Below, in pieces: positions 51,466 through 61,880 of a stretch of 64,000 nt of DNA. The stretch is from Prochlorococcus sp. AG-402-I20 (GTDB lineage Bacteria > Cyanobacteriota > Cyanobacteriia > PCC-6307 > Cyanobiaceae). Position 1 is the stretch's first letter. The number at the start of each line of letters is the position of its first letter. The notes beneath the pieces were generated by a model. That model did no database searches. It worked only from the letters and a program-made list of their open reading frames with translations, and was not told the DNA's origin. The stretch covers positions 21,050 through 85,049 of the forward strand of contig QCHY01000007.1 of assembly GCA_003216975.1 (NCBI GenBank). The letters run 5' to 3'. The translations under genes were made by a program, and so were the position numbers.

Positions 51466-51711
51466 TCAACTATTAATTTTTTTCCAAATAATTTCAGCAT
51501 CTCTAAAAAGGTAAATAGCTTCTTTCCTGCCAATGGCTCTTTCAGCATCATTCATCAACTTAATATAGCTCTCTCTCAAAGCCTGCTTTTCCATGAAAAC
51601 TTTGGTGAACATATGAAGATTTTCAGATCGATCGACTACATTTCTTTTGGCTCCATTCTTCTTGAATCCATACGGGAATCTAGCTCTTACCCGAACGTTA
51701 TGCCTACTCAT
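51466..51711 (-). CDS. hypothetical basic protein
   Basis: 81-aa ORF; competes with antisense 51436..51744. Confidence 0.45.
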   Translation of the reverse strand: MSRHNVRVRARFPYGFKKNGAKRNVVDRSENLHMFTKVFMEKQALRESYIKLMNDAERAIGRKEAIYLFRDAEIIWKKINS

Positions 51712-52133
51712 TTGATAAGATCTAGGTTACTGATTTATCACTAGTACATTCTGAAAAGGGAAGATATCGACTGCGTGTAGGGTTAACCTCCAATTTTTTA
51801 TTCAACTAGGAAGTTTTACCCACTTCGATTAAAAAGTCTTTCGCGAGTTCTATCAACTCTTGCATTGACAAGTAAACTAGATAACTTCGGATACATTGAT
51901 AAGCATTAAAGCTCTCAAAACTTTTTCTCTAATTGAACATTGCACGAGAGATTCTTAGAGCTAAGGCTTCTTTAGTGAAAAGTGCACAAAAACAACGTTA
52001 GAATGCTATTAATTTTCTGGATATGAGTGTGTACAAATCATCTTAAAAAAAACAAAAAATAAAATCAATATAGTTGCCCTCAAAGTCACACTCTGCAGAT
52101 TGACCTTTTAATATTTTATTCAAAGGAATAATT

Positions 52134-52346
52134 ATGACAGAAGCAAAGAAAAACAAAAAACTTGGATTTATCCCAAAGACGTCAAAGACTTCAGAAAAAA
52201 AAGAGGTAATTAAAGAGCCCAAAGGAAGACTTATATCCTGGTCTCCCTGGCCTCCTGCTAATTTCAAAATTCGTTACCCAGCATTCCCTTTAGTTACGAC
52301 TGTTTTGATTTTAATAATTTTACGCTGGCTAACCTTAGCTAATTAA
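52134..52346 (+). CDS. small protein with C-terminal TM
   Basis: 70-aa ORF; K-rich N-terminus, hydrophobic C-terminus. Confidence 0.55.
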   Translation: MTEAKKNKKLGFIPKTSKTSEKKEVIKEPKGRLISWSPWPPANFKIRYPAFPLVTTVLILIILRWLTLAN

Positions 52347-52387
52347 CTACTAGTAAATAGTTAAAAGTTATATAAGGAAGTTGTTTT

Positions 52388-52570
52388 TCAAAAATGAAAA
52401 TATTGTATTTCACTTGGAGGGGTTGGTCGCGTAGAACAGATACCAAATTGTAAGCACTCAATCACATCATCATCATATTTTGGCTTGTAATCAGAAAACA
52501 ACTCAGACATTTCATTCTCTTGAATGGAAACCCCAGAAAAATTTCGAAATAATTGCTTTGAGAATGGCAT
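52388..52570 (-). CDS. EC-[LM]-QFGIC family micro-protein
   Basis: MPFSKQLFRNFSGVSIQENEMSELFSDYKPKYDDDVIECLQFGICSTRPTPPSEIQYFHF. Confidence 0.7.
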   Translation of the reverse strand: MPFSKQLFRNFSGVSIQENEMSELFSDYKPKYDDDVIECLQFGICSTRPTPPSEIQYFHF

Positions 52571-52620
52571 GGTTAGACATCTAAACAACCTGCTTAATTT
52601 CTACTCATATTGGTTAAAGA

Positions 52621-52652
52621 AATCTATGGGGAGGAACACTCAAGTATTTATA
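52621..52652 (-). promoter_or_regulatory. shared upstream element, copy 1
   Basis: TATAAATACTTGAGTGTTCCTCCCCATAGATT upstream of 52388..52570. Confidence 0.65.
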
Positions 52653-52793
52653 CAGGCACGGAAAAATTTAAAGATATAAAGACAATTGTAAAAATTTCAA
52701 CTAATGCCTTTTCTTGTAAGACATTTTTTAATTGATACGAGGCAACTTTTTCGCCTCGCTTTACTTTAACTTTTGTCGATAATTAAAGTTCTA

Positions 52794-53045
52794 TTATTTT
52801 GATTTTTCTCTTTGACTAAAGCCATCCGGAGACTGAAGATAAGAAGTTTGTCCTAAATAGGGATCTTCTCCAAAAAGATCGTTCATTTGCTTTTCTGTCA
52901 TTTGCCTGGGTGCTTGAACGATTTCAGTAGGGTCTGATTCTATAAGTGAAGAATCTATTTCATCTGCAATAAGAGCCGAAGGACAAGCAATGAACAGAAG
53001 GCCAAGAGAGAAAGAAACAATTCGAATTAGCAATGAGTCGTTCAT
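52794..53045 (-). CDS. exported hypothetical protein
   Basis: Signal peptide-like N-terminus ending ...PSALIADE. Confidence 0.55.
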   Translation of the reverse strand: MNDSLLIRIVSFSLGLLFIACPSALIADEIDSSLIESDPTEIVQAPRQMTEKQMNDLFGEDPYLGQTSYLQSPDGFSQREKSK

Positions 53046-53268
53046 TTTCTGAAATCACCTATGGGAAGAATCAGAACTATCAACTTGCTCAACTTTCTCA
53101 TTTTGACCTACTTTATTCTTATTTAATAAAGAGCATCTACCTTCACCCCATACCAAAACAGGTACTGTCGTAACAGAAAGATCAAATACTAAAGGTAGAA
53201 TTTTATTCATAAGAGGAATTGGCAGCAAAGTAATATTAAAGCCTTCTCAGAAAATTAGTTTAACTGAC

Positions 53269-53733
53269 TTAATTCATGTCCGTTCCTATTTCCATTTCGT
53301 TCAAAGAAACCGAACTCTGATCGTTATCTAACGGTTCTAAAATAATTTCAGGCAAATTTTCTTCGCTTACTGCAGGTAAAGATGGTTCAATAACTATCCC
53401 GAGAGGATTATTACCATTGTCTTCTAGAAGTGACGGCTCATCTAATAGAGACTTGTCTTCTTGATCTGTCAGCAATTCTGATTCTGTTAAAAGTTTATTA
53501 TCTTCATTAGCTATTTCATCATTATTATTCTTTAATAGTAATTTAGAAAGATCAACAAGGTCTATGATTACTGACTTCTGACTTTCATACATATCTTGAA
53601 TCACATTAATTATTTCACCAGATTTTGCGGGTTGAGAAATAAAAGCAAAACAAGTCCAGCCAGCCAGAATAATTGAAATTAAGACAATAGAAATAAAAGC
53701 AGAATACATTGCTCTTATTATAGTTTTGATCAT
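53269..53733 (-). CDS. membrane-anchored acidic hypothetical protein
   Basis: 154-aa ORF, N-terminal TM. Confidence 0.6.
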   Translation of the reverse strand: MIKTIIRAMYSAFISIVLISIILAGWTCFAFISQPAKSGEIINVIQDMYESQKSVIIDLVDLSKLLLKNNNDEIANEDNKLLTESELLTDQEDKSLLDEPSLLEDNGNNPLGIVIEPSLPAVSEENLPEIILEPLDNDQSSVSLNEMEIGTDMN

Positions 53734-53810
53734 TCGGTAACTTTAGATAATGCTAAATCTAGGCAAATCATTTAATACTTAAAACGACCTCTTCACACCC
53801 TGTAAAGACG

Positions 53811-53838
53811 TATAAATACTTTGGGGGTTACTCCCTAG
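53811..53838 (+). promoter_or_regulatory. shared upstream element, copy 2
   Basis: TATAAATACTTTGGGGGTTACTCCCTAG. Confidence 0.65.
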
Positions 53839-53890
53839 TTTTTTGCTACCTAATTAAGGTAGAAATGTAATGTATTTAGATAGCTTAATT

Positions 53891-54058
53891 ATGTCATTTA
53901 ATCCATTAAAACCTTTAATTGACAACATCCAAGCATTATTCGTCAGTAATATTGAAACGGAAAAACAACAAAAAGATGCGGAACAGGAATGCTTACAGTT
54001 TGGTATTTGTGGTGTACAAGCCCAATCACCTAGACCAGAAGAGTTATATTTTGGATGA
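53891..54058 (+). CDS. EC-[LM]-QFGIC family micro-protein
   Basis: MSFNPLKPLIDNIQALFVSNIETEKQQKDAEQECLQFGICGVQAQSPRPEELYFG. Confidence 0.7.
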   Translation: MSFNPLKPLIDNIQALFVSNIETEKQQKDAEQECLQFGICGVQAQSPRPEELYFG

Positions 54059-54385
54059 AAATAAATCCTGCACTATGCCACTTCAGGGATGTTTTCAATA
54101 AATTCATCTAATTCTTGAAGTTTTCTTTCTAGATAAATGATCCTTTTGGTTTCCGTCATTTCATCTGAATAAAATTTTACTGACAAATGAGAAAGCAGGT
54201 TATCACCACTCATCAATTAAGTTCCGATTAATTTTTATCTATTAAACCTAATAATTAAAAAAAAACAATTTCTAAAACTTTAAAAATCTTGCATGCCTCA
54301 CTTAATATCTTCAAAGAATTTCCAGAGAAATAATTTTATAAAAATGTACAAATCTTGAGAGGCTAACTATTGATTAACGAAAGAG

Positions 54386-54413
54386 CATAAATACTTAAGT
54401 GTTTATTCTCTAG
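54386..54413 (+). promoter_or_regulatory. shared upstream element, copy 3
   Basis: CATAAATACTTAAGTGTTTATTCTCTAG. Confidence 0.65.
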
Positions 54414-54464
54414 GTATGATTCACCCTGTAGGAGTAGAAATAAAATGTGGATCTTAAACCTCCT

Positions 54465-54653
54465 ATGTCCTACGCAAATCGCTTTGCTCAATTGACTACA
54501 GAAGCTGCAGAAAATGCTGCTCAACTTGTTCTTCGTCAACTATCTGAAAGACTCAGTTTTTCAAAGCATCCATCAAACGAGGATGAAGAAATGGAGTGCA
54601 TGCAATTTGGCATATGCTCTTACCAAGCTCAACAACAAAGAGTAAATTTATAG
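54465..54653 (+). CDS. EC-[LM]-QFGIC family micro-protein
   Basis: MSYANRFAQLTTEAAENAAQLVLRQLSERLSFSKHPSNEDEEMECMQFGICSYQAQQQRVNL. Confidence 0.7.
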   Translation: MSYANRFAQLTTEAAENAAQLVLRQLSERLSFSKHPSNEDEEMECMQFGICSYQAQQQRVNL

Positions 54654-54805
54654 ATTGTCTTAATGAAATACATTGAACTAATTTTAATATTTTCGTCATT
54701 ATCATTGACGTTTTTAGGTTTCTCTTTTCTCGCTATTTAATAAAGAGCAAAACTTATAAAATATTAGAATGAATCTTTAATTGATGAATAGCTTAGCTTA
54801 CTAAG

Positions 54806-55138
54806 TTATTCATTATCAGAGTCCTCCAAAAGATCAGAATATTCTGGTGACTTTGCAATCGGCAACTCAGAAGCACTATTAGTTGATCTCACTAACAAAG
54901 CAGTTAATTCTGCTGTCCTTTTATTATTAACAACATTGCTACCATGAGCTGAAACAGCTGCTCCGGCAACTAGGGCAGTGATTGGCTTCCACCAAGGCAA
55001 AGATTTTATGTCGTTCTTTTGAACTTCCGCTAAGAAGAAACCTATCCCAAACAAAATACCAAATACAGCTCCAGACCATTGGCATATTTCAGCAGAAATA
55101 GATGTGCTTGTTTCGGCGGCATTGATTTGGTCTTCCAT
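54806..55138 (-). CDS. hypothetical membrane protein
   Basis: 110-aa ORF with Gly-rich TM segments. Confidence 0.55.
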   Translation of the reverse strand: MEDQINAAETSTSISAEICQWSGAVFGILFGIGFFLAEVQKNDIKSLPWWKPITALVAGAAVSAHGSNVVNNKRTAELTALLVRSTNSASELPIAKSPEYSDLLEDSDNE

Positions 55139-55634
55139 TAGATAAAAATCGAAAGTTAAAGTCGTGATTTCTTAATTAATATGAAAGCACTTTTTAAAAC
55201 TAATGAACATAAGTAATTAATCCAATATAAGTCATCCGTATAAAAAAATATTGAATAATGTCTAATAAAAAACAAGCAAAGATATTCCTAAAAAAGAAAA
55301 TGACGGGAGAAAAATATCAAAAGTAATACAGAAGTTTTCTTTACCACTCAGAATCTTCTAAAAGAGGTCATTTTCTTTTAATCATTTAATTAATCATCAA
55401 TTAATAGAAACAAAAGCGTTAGTCAGTATTATTCGGTTTACATGGTTCGGTTAGATTTACCCTTTCTATCACTCGCGCCTTCAGCCAAAGCAAGAGTTAG
55501 CTTTGATGAAACAAAATTGATTATCAACGTCATTCTAATCGAAAACCTTTTTTAAGTTTTTTGCAATAATTTTTTCTTATTAATTGATACGAACTTATTT
55601 AATACATTGGCAGTTGCCTCTTCAAGTAGCACAC

Positions 55635-55919
55635 ATGAATGGGGTTGACGTTTTTGCTCAATCTGTTGAAAGCGGTTCCGAATCAGTCATTTTTGAAGGC
55701 TTCGAGCCTTAGCCAGGGTCGAGAATACCTGCAGAGGTAAATGGTTGGGGGATTGTAAAAGCTCTGATCATAAAGCAGTTTAAAAATGATGATGAGATCA
55801 TTTATTTTCATACCGATGGTGAATTCTTACTGTTCAGAAAGAGTTGGAATAGTAATCAAAGCTGTAAGTCAGAGGTTGGTTTAAACAAACCCCTCCATAC
55901 AATTTATACTCGATACTAA
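55635..55919 (+). pseudogene. 94-codon frame with one in-frame TAG
   Basis: MNGVDVFAQSVESGSESVIFEGFEP*PGSRIPAEVNGWGIVKALIIKQFKNDDEIIYFHTDGEFLLFRKSWNSNQSCKSEVGLNKPLHTIYTRY*; TAG 55710-55712. Confidence 0.5.
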
Positions 55920-56831
55920 AAATTAGAAAGTCTTAACTCAAATGAAATACCTTATCGCTAAGTACAAAAATCAAGAGTCCGATCGAACACATTGCAAGTA
56001 AAACCCCACCAAATATAAGAGTATTGCTTTGTTCAGGTTGTTGTTGTTCAAAAACTTTTTGAAGATTTTTGGTATTTGTTTTTTTTGTCTTCTTTTTCTT
56101 ACTCATCAGCTTCAGACTTATTTATTTAATGGACTAAAACTATATATAAACACAACTTTTCATAACTCACACCTTTTCTTCTAATACCAATATTATTCAA
56201 CAATTAATGATTTTAGAATAATATACTTCAGTTCCCAATAATTTTGACTTCCCCCATTTTTAAACCGCTAATTTCAGTTAGTTCCTTTTTAAGTTTTTTT
56301 AAAGTTTTCCTTTTAAGCCTTCTAAAATTTTGAGCAACAGTAGCTTCCTTCTAAGTTCTGACCAATGAATGAAAATAAGAAATATTTCCCTTCCCTTACT
56401 TGAGATCCCAAACGTCCTCCTCCATACACTCCTCCAAGAATAGCTGGTAAAGAGAGTATTTCTTCATTGCTCCACATACAGCAATGCCGACAATTGCTCC
56501 TGTGTAAGGATCACCAGCGACCTATGACATCTAGGAGAAGTTATCTTATTGTCGAACTGGATAACAATGAGAAATACTATCTTTGGGGATAAAATCGGTT
56601 AGTACTGAGAACCCCTCCTATTAAAGAGTTATTTGACAAACAGAAACCTAAATACTTTAGGCGTTATTACCTGAAGTCAATTGACTTGCATCACATAAAA
56701 CATTATAAAGTTCTGCCTTTGTAGCGACTGAAGACAAAAATCCTACTATTAGTAGAAGTGCAGCTTATATAACTTTCGAAAAATTAAAAAAAAAGCTATT
56801 AACTGACATACACAAAATCAATGTAAAAATC

Positions 56832-56954
56832 ATTCGTACTAAGTGGTTTAGATCCGCGCCTGTTCATGCAACATTATGGCTTTCAAGTACTGCAAATATT
56901 CTTATTGGATTTAACAGCTACTTCCCTGACTATTTATTTATGCCCATGAGTTGA
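56832..56954 (+). pseudogene. PsaJ-like (photosystem I subunit IX) sequence lacking a standard start
   Basis: [41 protein letters not shown]; resembles PsaJ core W...A-G-I-L-I-x-NRFFPDLLFHP. Confidence 0.55.
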
Positions 56955-57790
56955 CGGAGGGTTTAGTTTAAACCAAATGATATCGCAATTAATTCAAATC
57001 TCAGGAAAGTAGGCAAGTCAAAAGATTTAGAAATTATTTAATAACAGCGGGAACTTTGAAAATACCTGTTGATAATTTTCCGAAATAATGTGCCTGTCAA
57101 TGACGATGTGCACATTTACTATCGCTGCAAAAAGCCTTAACCACTCACAATAACTTTTGCTAAGCAGTTGTTCCAAATTTAATAATTTAATATAAATTTT
57201 GCATGAACAAAAAATCAAAATGCAAATTACAACTATAGCTTTAGCTTTCTCACAGTGGGGAATTGGTAGATTCCCATTGGATTTAATTGTTTTCCTATCT
57301 GTGGTATTGATTTTTGCCTTGCCAGCGGGAATTAATCGAAAAAAGATTTTTGTTGAGGGTGATGCATTCACTACTAGGTTGAAAAGCTAGTAAATAACGA
57401 GTCTATATCCCATTAAATTAACAAGCAAAACAAAAATTTAGATAGTGGTCATGTAAGCAAGAAAACCAACAGGTACAAAAAGTAAGGCAGCAATTGTAAA
57501 ACGAACAAGTTTGCCTGTGACTGAATCTCTTGAATAATCTGTGAAATGCTTGGTGTTGTTCCACTTGGACCAGTTTTTCGGGCTATTAGATGAGGTCATT
57601 TTTTGATGATTAAATTGTTGGAAAGTCTGCGGCTATAAAAAAGTGCATTGAATTAACAATAAAATCAACACTCCTTACAATGTAGTTCGGTATAAGTAGT
57701 GCTAACCCTAGAGAAATATTCATTTTATTAAGACTTTGACTTTCCGCTAAATCCGTATCAATTCACTAGAACGGCTATTTATGACTCTTT

Positions 57791-57877
57791 TTATTGACCA
57801 TGACAAATACATTTACCCCCCTTCCAGGCAGAGCATTTTTTCTTTTTGCACTTCTTCTTTTTCTTCTTATCTCCCAT
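57791..57877 (-). CDS. Lys/Cys-rich micro-peptide (28 aa)
   Basis: MGDKKKKKKCKKKKCSAWKGGKCICHGQ read directly. Confidence 0.35.
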   Translation of the reverse strand: MGDKKKKKKCKKKKCSAWKGGKCICHGQ

Positions 57878-58446
57878 AAGAATTAAAATATATTTTTTGA
57901 TTTTACTAGAAGATAATTTGCTTGTTGAAGAATCAAATTTAAAGTTTTTTCAATATAATCACTTTTAAATTTTATCAATAATATGTAAACGCTTAAATAA
58001 ATAAGTTGAATTCAATTTTTATAGTTGAAATACTGAACCAAGAAACAATCAAAAAAACCAGAAAATAAAACAAAGATTCTCGAAAAATATTTGTCATTTA
58101 TTGCTCATACCAGATAAAAAGGAATATCTGATGAAAAGTTACTAGCTATTTAAATGATTGCAATGACTATGCTTAAGATAGAAAAAGTTCATTATGTTAC
58201 ATTAAATACAATCAATTTAGATTGTTTGATACATCCTTCTATCGAACGACATGATGATTATGACTAAAAAACTCACGTATCGGTATGCCTTCACATTATT
58301 GAAAATGAAGAATGCTGAAGGCAGAAATGAATATATGGACTTAGCAAAAGAAGCAAATCTCTTATGGCATCAAATAGTTAGCCAAAAATTTAAAAACACA
58401 CCTCGAATTAACTGTAGGGCATAGTTAATTGATTAGTAGTCTTTAA

Positions 58447-58764
58447 TCATGCGAAAGCAGGGTTTCTTTCAACAACAATGCTTTTAGCAATTTCAATCAA
58501 CTGAAGAAATTTATTTTTGACAAACGATCCAAGACCAAGGTCAATAAGGATGTGCAACACAAGAGAAATGCAAAAAACCGCATAAAAAATCAGATGACAA
58601 ATAAAAATATTTATAAATTCATTAAGCGGCTTTTCTGTATTTTCTTCTGTTTCATTCAAATTTGATGGGACGAAATCACCAATTGAATTTACACTTGCTG
58701 ATTCAACCAATCCAAATGGCATTAATTCCTGATCTTTTACTGTTGGAGCAGCAGTAGCAGTCAT
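58447..58764 (-). CDS. hypothetical membrane protein (paralog of 40930..41247)
   Basis: Shared FICHLIFY-x-VFC and IDLG-x-G. Confidence 0.65.
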   Translation of the reverse strand: MTATAAPTVKDQELMPFGLVESASVNSIGDFVPSNLNETEENTEKPLNEFINIFICHLIFYAVFCISLVLHILIDLGLGSFVKNKFLQLIEIAKSIVVERNPAFA

Positions 58765-59078
58765 AATGGAAGCCTTAACTAGATCTAGACTACTTTCTCA
58801 TTGATAAGTTTGGCTTATGCCCTGATTAATTCGTTTTAAATCTTGTTCAAATAAGATATTGCTTCCAGATCTTTCTGCATCATCATTGGAACTTTTTGCA
58901 CATCAAACCTATTTTTTATTTTAAAAATCTTTTTTTTCAAGAAAGCGATAATGGACATAAAATCTTTTTAATTTTTTCCATTAAACCAATAGAAAAAAAA
59001 AGAATCAATACCTAAAATTACCAAAAAAAAAGGAGGAAATAATGCCCCCTGGATAAATCGGCCCTAAAGTTGTAACTC

Positions 59079-59276
59079 CTACTTCGTAAAAAGAGAGCTC
59101 TTCACTCCAGCTTGCTCCCACTTTTTAATTGTTGGCCTTAAAAATGACATTGGTAGAGCTGTCAAAATTGCGAATGAGACAACGAGAATTAAGTCAGTAG
59201 TAAAATGATTTATTCCAAGATCAGTTCCAGCAAGCCAGAGCCAAGGAAAAGCAGAAGCAAGTAAACTTGTAAGCAT
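59079..59276 (-). CDS. small membrane protein
   Basis: 65-aa ORF. Confidence 0.5.
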   Translation of the reverse strand: MLTSLLASAFPWLWLAGTDLGINHFTTDLILVVSFAILTALPMSFLRPTIKKWEQAGVKSSLFTK

Positions 59277-59781
59277 AAATTCTCTTCAATTAATTCAGAG
59301 CATATAAGACCATAGCGTTCATTTTATTCATTGCTTAGTAAAAATTATCACTACCTTTTTCATTGTCTAGAATGAATATAAAGTAATAGGAAAGTGCAGA
59401 CATAATTTAGTCAACAATTCTTATCTTTGAGCAATCCAAAAAGATGTGGGTGAAACAGAATCAAGAAGAATACTTGCCTTTATTGAGTTGAAGACAGCAA
59501 CTATTAATAAGCAATACATTAAGACCAACTCAGCAAGCAAGGTTTGTCTAGCAGAATGAAAATCTCTTATGTAACTCGAAATAATTAATAAAAAGCCAAT
59601 AACTAAATTGCATGCGGCAACAACATCAGAAAATCATCTAACTGCAGCAATGTTTCTTCTAAAACTGATGGATCATCGTTTCCAGTGAAAAATCAACATG
59701 CCTATAAGAAATACACTTAATAGCAAGTGAAGAGATACAGTCGTTTTTCAATCGTTTTATATTCAAAATATAAGATTTGTT

Positions 59782-60078
59782 CTATGGTCTAGTTTTTTTG
59801 ATCAATGAGATTGTTTCTTCCAGATCTAAACAAGGTTGAATAGATATTTCCATCAATTTTCGCCAAGGATGCCAGAGTTTCCATATTGTTTCTAAAGAAT
59901 CTGTCCTAACCACGCAGTGACCAGTACCATTCTGAATCATGAAAACCCATGAAAGAACCTCATAAGTTTCTGGTCTATTCTCTACTCCTCCTGTTTCATA
60001 CCATTTAACCAACATATCGCCACCTATTTCTTGATCTTCTCCATCATTAAATTCATAAGAGATCAGATAACGCTGCAT
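59782..60078 (-). CDS. DUF3303-like protein
   Basis: W-x3-G...HPWRKLMEISIQPCLDLEE; relative of 63159..63431. Confidence 0.55.
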   Translation of the reverse strand: MQRYLISYEFNDGEDQEIGGDMLVKWYETGGVENRPETYEVLSWVFMIQNGTGHCVVRTDSLETIWKLWHPWRKLMEISIQPCLDLEETISLIKKTRP

Positions 60079-60223
60079 AACTCAAGGGTAAACAAACTAA
60101 CACAACTACTTTGAATAATGTTATGAATAAATCAATTAAATATGATCTTTCTAGAACTTTTTAATTATCAACTGTTAACCTACAAATTTAAAGAATGTAT
60201 TTATTTCTGCTTATACCAATCAA

Positions 60224-60613
60224 TTAATAAGAACAACTATTAATAATAGTTTTTTTAATCAATTTATTATCAATGGGTGATTCCCATTTTTTTACTTGCT
60301 TAAGATTAGCATTTGCTGGGAATTTACTAAATAATCTATTCTCACAATCAATAGCCATTAAAAATTGGTCATCATTTTTAATGGATTGATCATCTGGATC
60401 AATAGCAGCGTGTTTAGCAATAACTGAAAGAAAACCTTTGTTATTATATTTAATTGAATTAGGATTGATAAATAGTAATTCATTATTTGTTTTAGATACT
60501 TCTAACCATTCGATCTCCTCAGCAAATGACATAAAAGGAGAAGAGAAGAATATTAGACAAATGATACAACAAAGGAATAGTCCCTGATGTGTAAAATTTC
60601 GTATAGTATTCAT
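60224..60613 (-). CDS. exported hypothetical protein (surface-adhesin-like)
   Basis: Signal peptide; W-x4-S...FI-P-SI...DC...F. Confidence 0.5.
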   Translation of the reverse strand: MNTIRNFTHQGLFLCCIICLIFFSSPFMSFAEEIEWLEVSKTNNELLFINPNSIKYNNKGFLSVIAKHAAIDPDDQSIKNDDQFLMAIDCENRLFSKFPANANLKQVKKWESPIDNKLIKKTIINSCSY

Positions 60614-61880
60614 TATTTATGGCTGTTTAGACAATTATGCCTACTAAAGTCAACTAATAAATTAAAATAATCTATTACTTATAGTAAATATACATAAATT
60701 ATCTTTTCTTAAGAAGTTGTATTTTGAAGTCTTGACTAATTCTTTTACATTATTTAAATCAAAAATTCATATAAACTAAGAAAATTATATTTAGTTTATT
60801 TCTAAGCACAATATAAATCATTTTTATAAAAGGACAAATCTCAAGGATATACAATTACGTATAAAGCTAATTATATGAAAAGAGTTGCTCCATTTCTCTA
60901 CCCAAGGGAAAAAGAGCTTAATCAACTAATTTTAGAGGCTTATCCAATTTACTTCTTCTAAATTGAAAATCCACAAATATTTTTTGCGTCTCTGCTTGAT
61001 ACCTTTTTCCATAATCAGTATTTTGATTAGATGAGTTTGTAAAAGATTTTATTATTGTTATGAGATTAGATTTATAGAAGAGAACTTTTATATCCTCTTC
61101 TAAGCTTTCAGTAATTATTAGCATAAGTTGTGTTTCTATATTTGATTAAATAGAAATAAACACCAATAGTAAATCCGTCTTAATGCGGGAGTATTATAAT
61201 CCCCGTTTTCATACCTCAGTATTCACCAGGACTAGAAAACGCCAAGAATAATTTGTACAGTAATTGAACATGCACCTAAACCAGAAATAATTCTAATCAT
61301 GGAAGCCCAATCATTATATTTTTAAGCTTTGAATGAATTAATATTCAAAGAAAGCCATTGACTAATAGTTTTTGTCATTAGTTAAAAAACAATTAATTAA
61401 ACAATAATGAAAAGTTTAACAAATCAGTTTCAACAGCTACATTCATGATTCAGTAGAAGTTAATACAACAATAATTATATTAAACAATCTACTATTAAGA
61501 CTATTCTTAGATGCTTTTAAAGTAGAAGACATTTAATCAACTTAGATTAAACACATAAATTTTGTAGAGTCATTCATTAATGATTTCTCTTCTTAGAGAT
61601 TTTATTGATAGAAATCTTGGTAAGTCATAAGAAAATGATCCCAAACTCATATTAAAAAGAAAATTTCTTTGCTATCGTATTTTATTTAGTTATAATCTCT
61701 TTTGAAATATCCATACAAATCTTTCTTATATATTATCAAGAAAATCTAGATATAAATACTTGAAAGATTATAAATACACCTTAACAGGTGTTAATTAAGA
61801 CTAATTACAATTAAAACTACCAATCATTATTATATACCACTTAGTATTTCTTCCTAAAACAAAATAGTAATTGATGTAAT

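Noticed and set aside
52388-54653. Prochlorosin/lanthipeptide precursor interpretation of the QFGIC family
   Set aside because: No Nif11-like leader, no GG cleavage motif and no LanM-type enzyme in the window; left as an open peptide family
4285-55712. Stop-codon reassignment (TAG as sense)
   Set aside because: TAG also terminates plausible genes (e.g. 32416..32700, 44580..45380), and two of the five in-frame stops are TAA; decay or local readthrough is simpler
61751-61790. TATAAATACTTGAAAGATTATAAATACACC as another copy of the QFGIC-family upstream element
   Set aside because: Only the AT-rich ATAAATACTT part matches; the GTT and C-rich parts are missing and no family ORF follows
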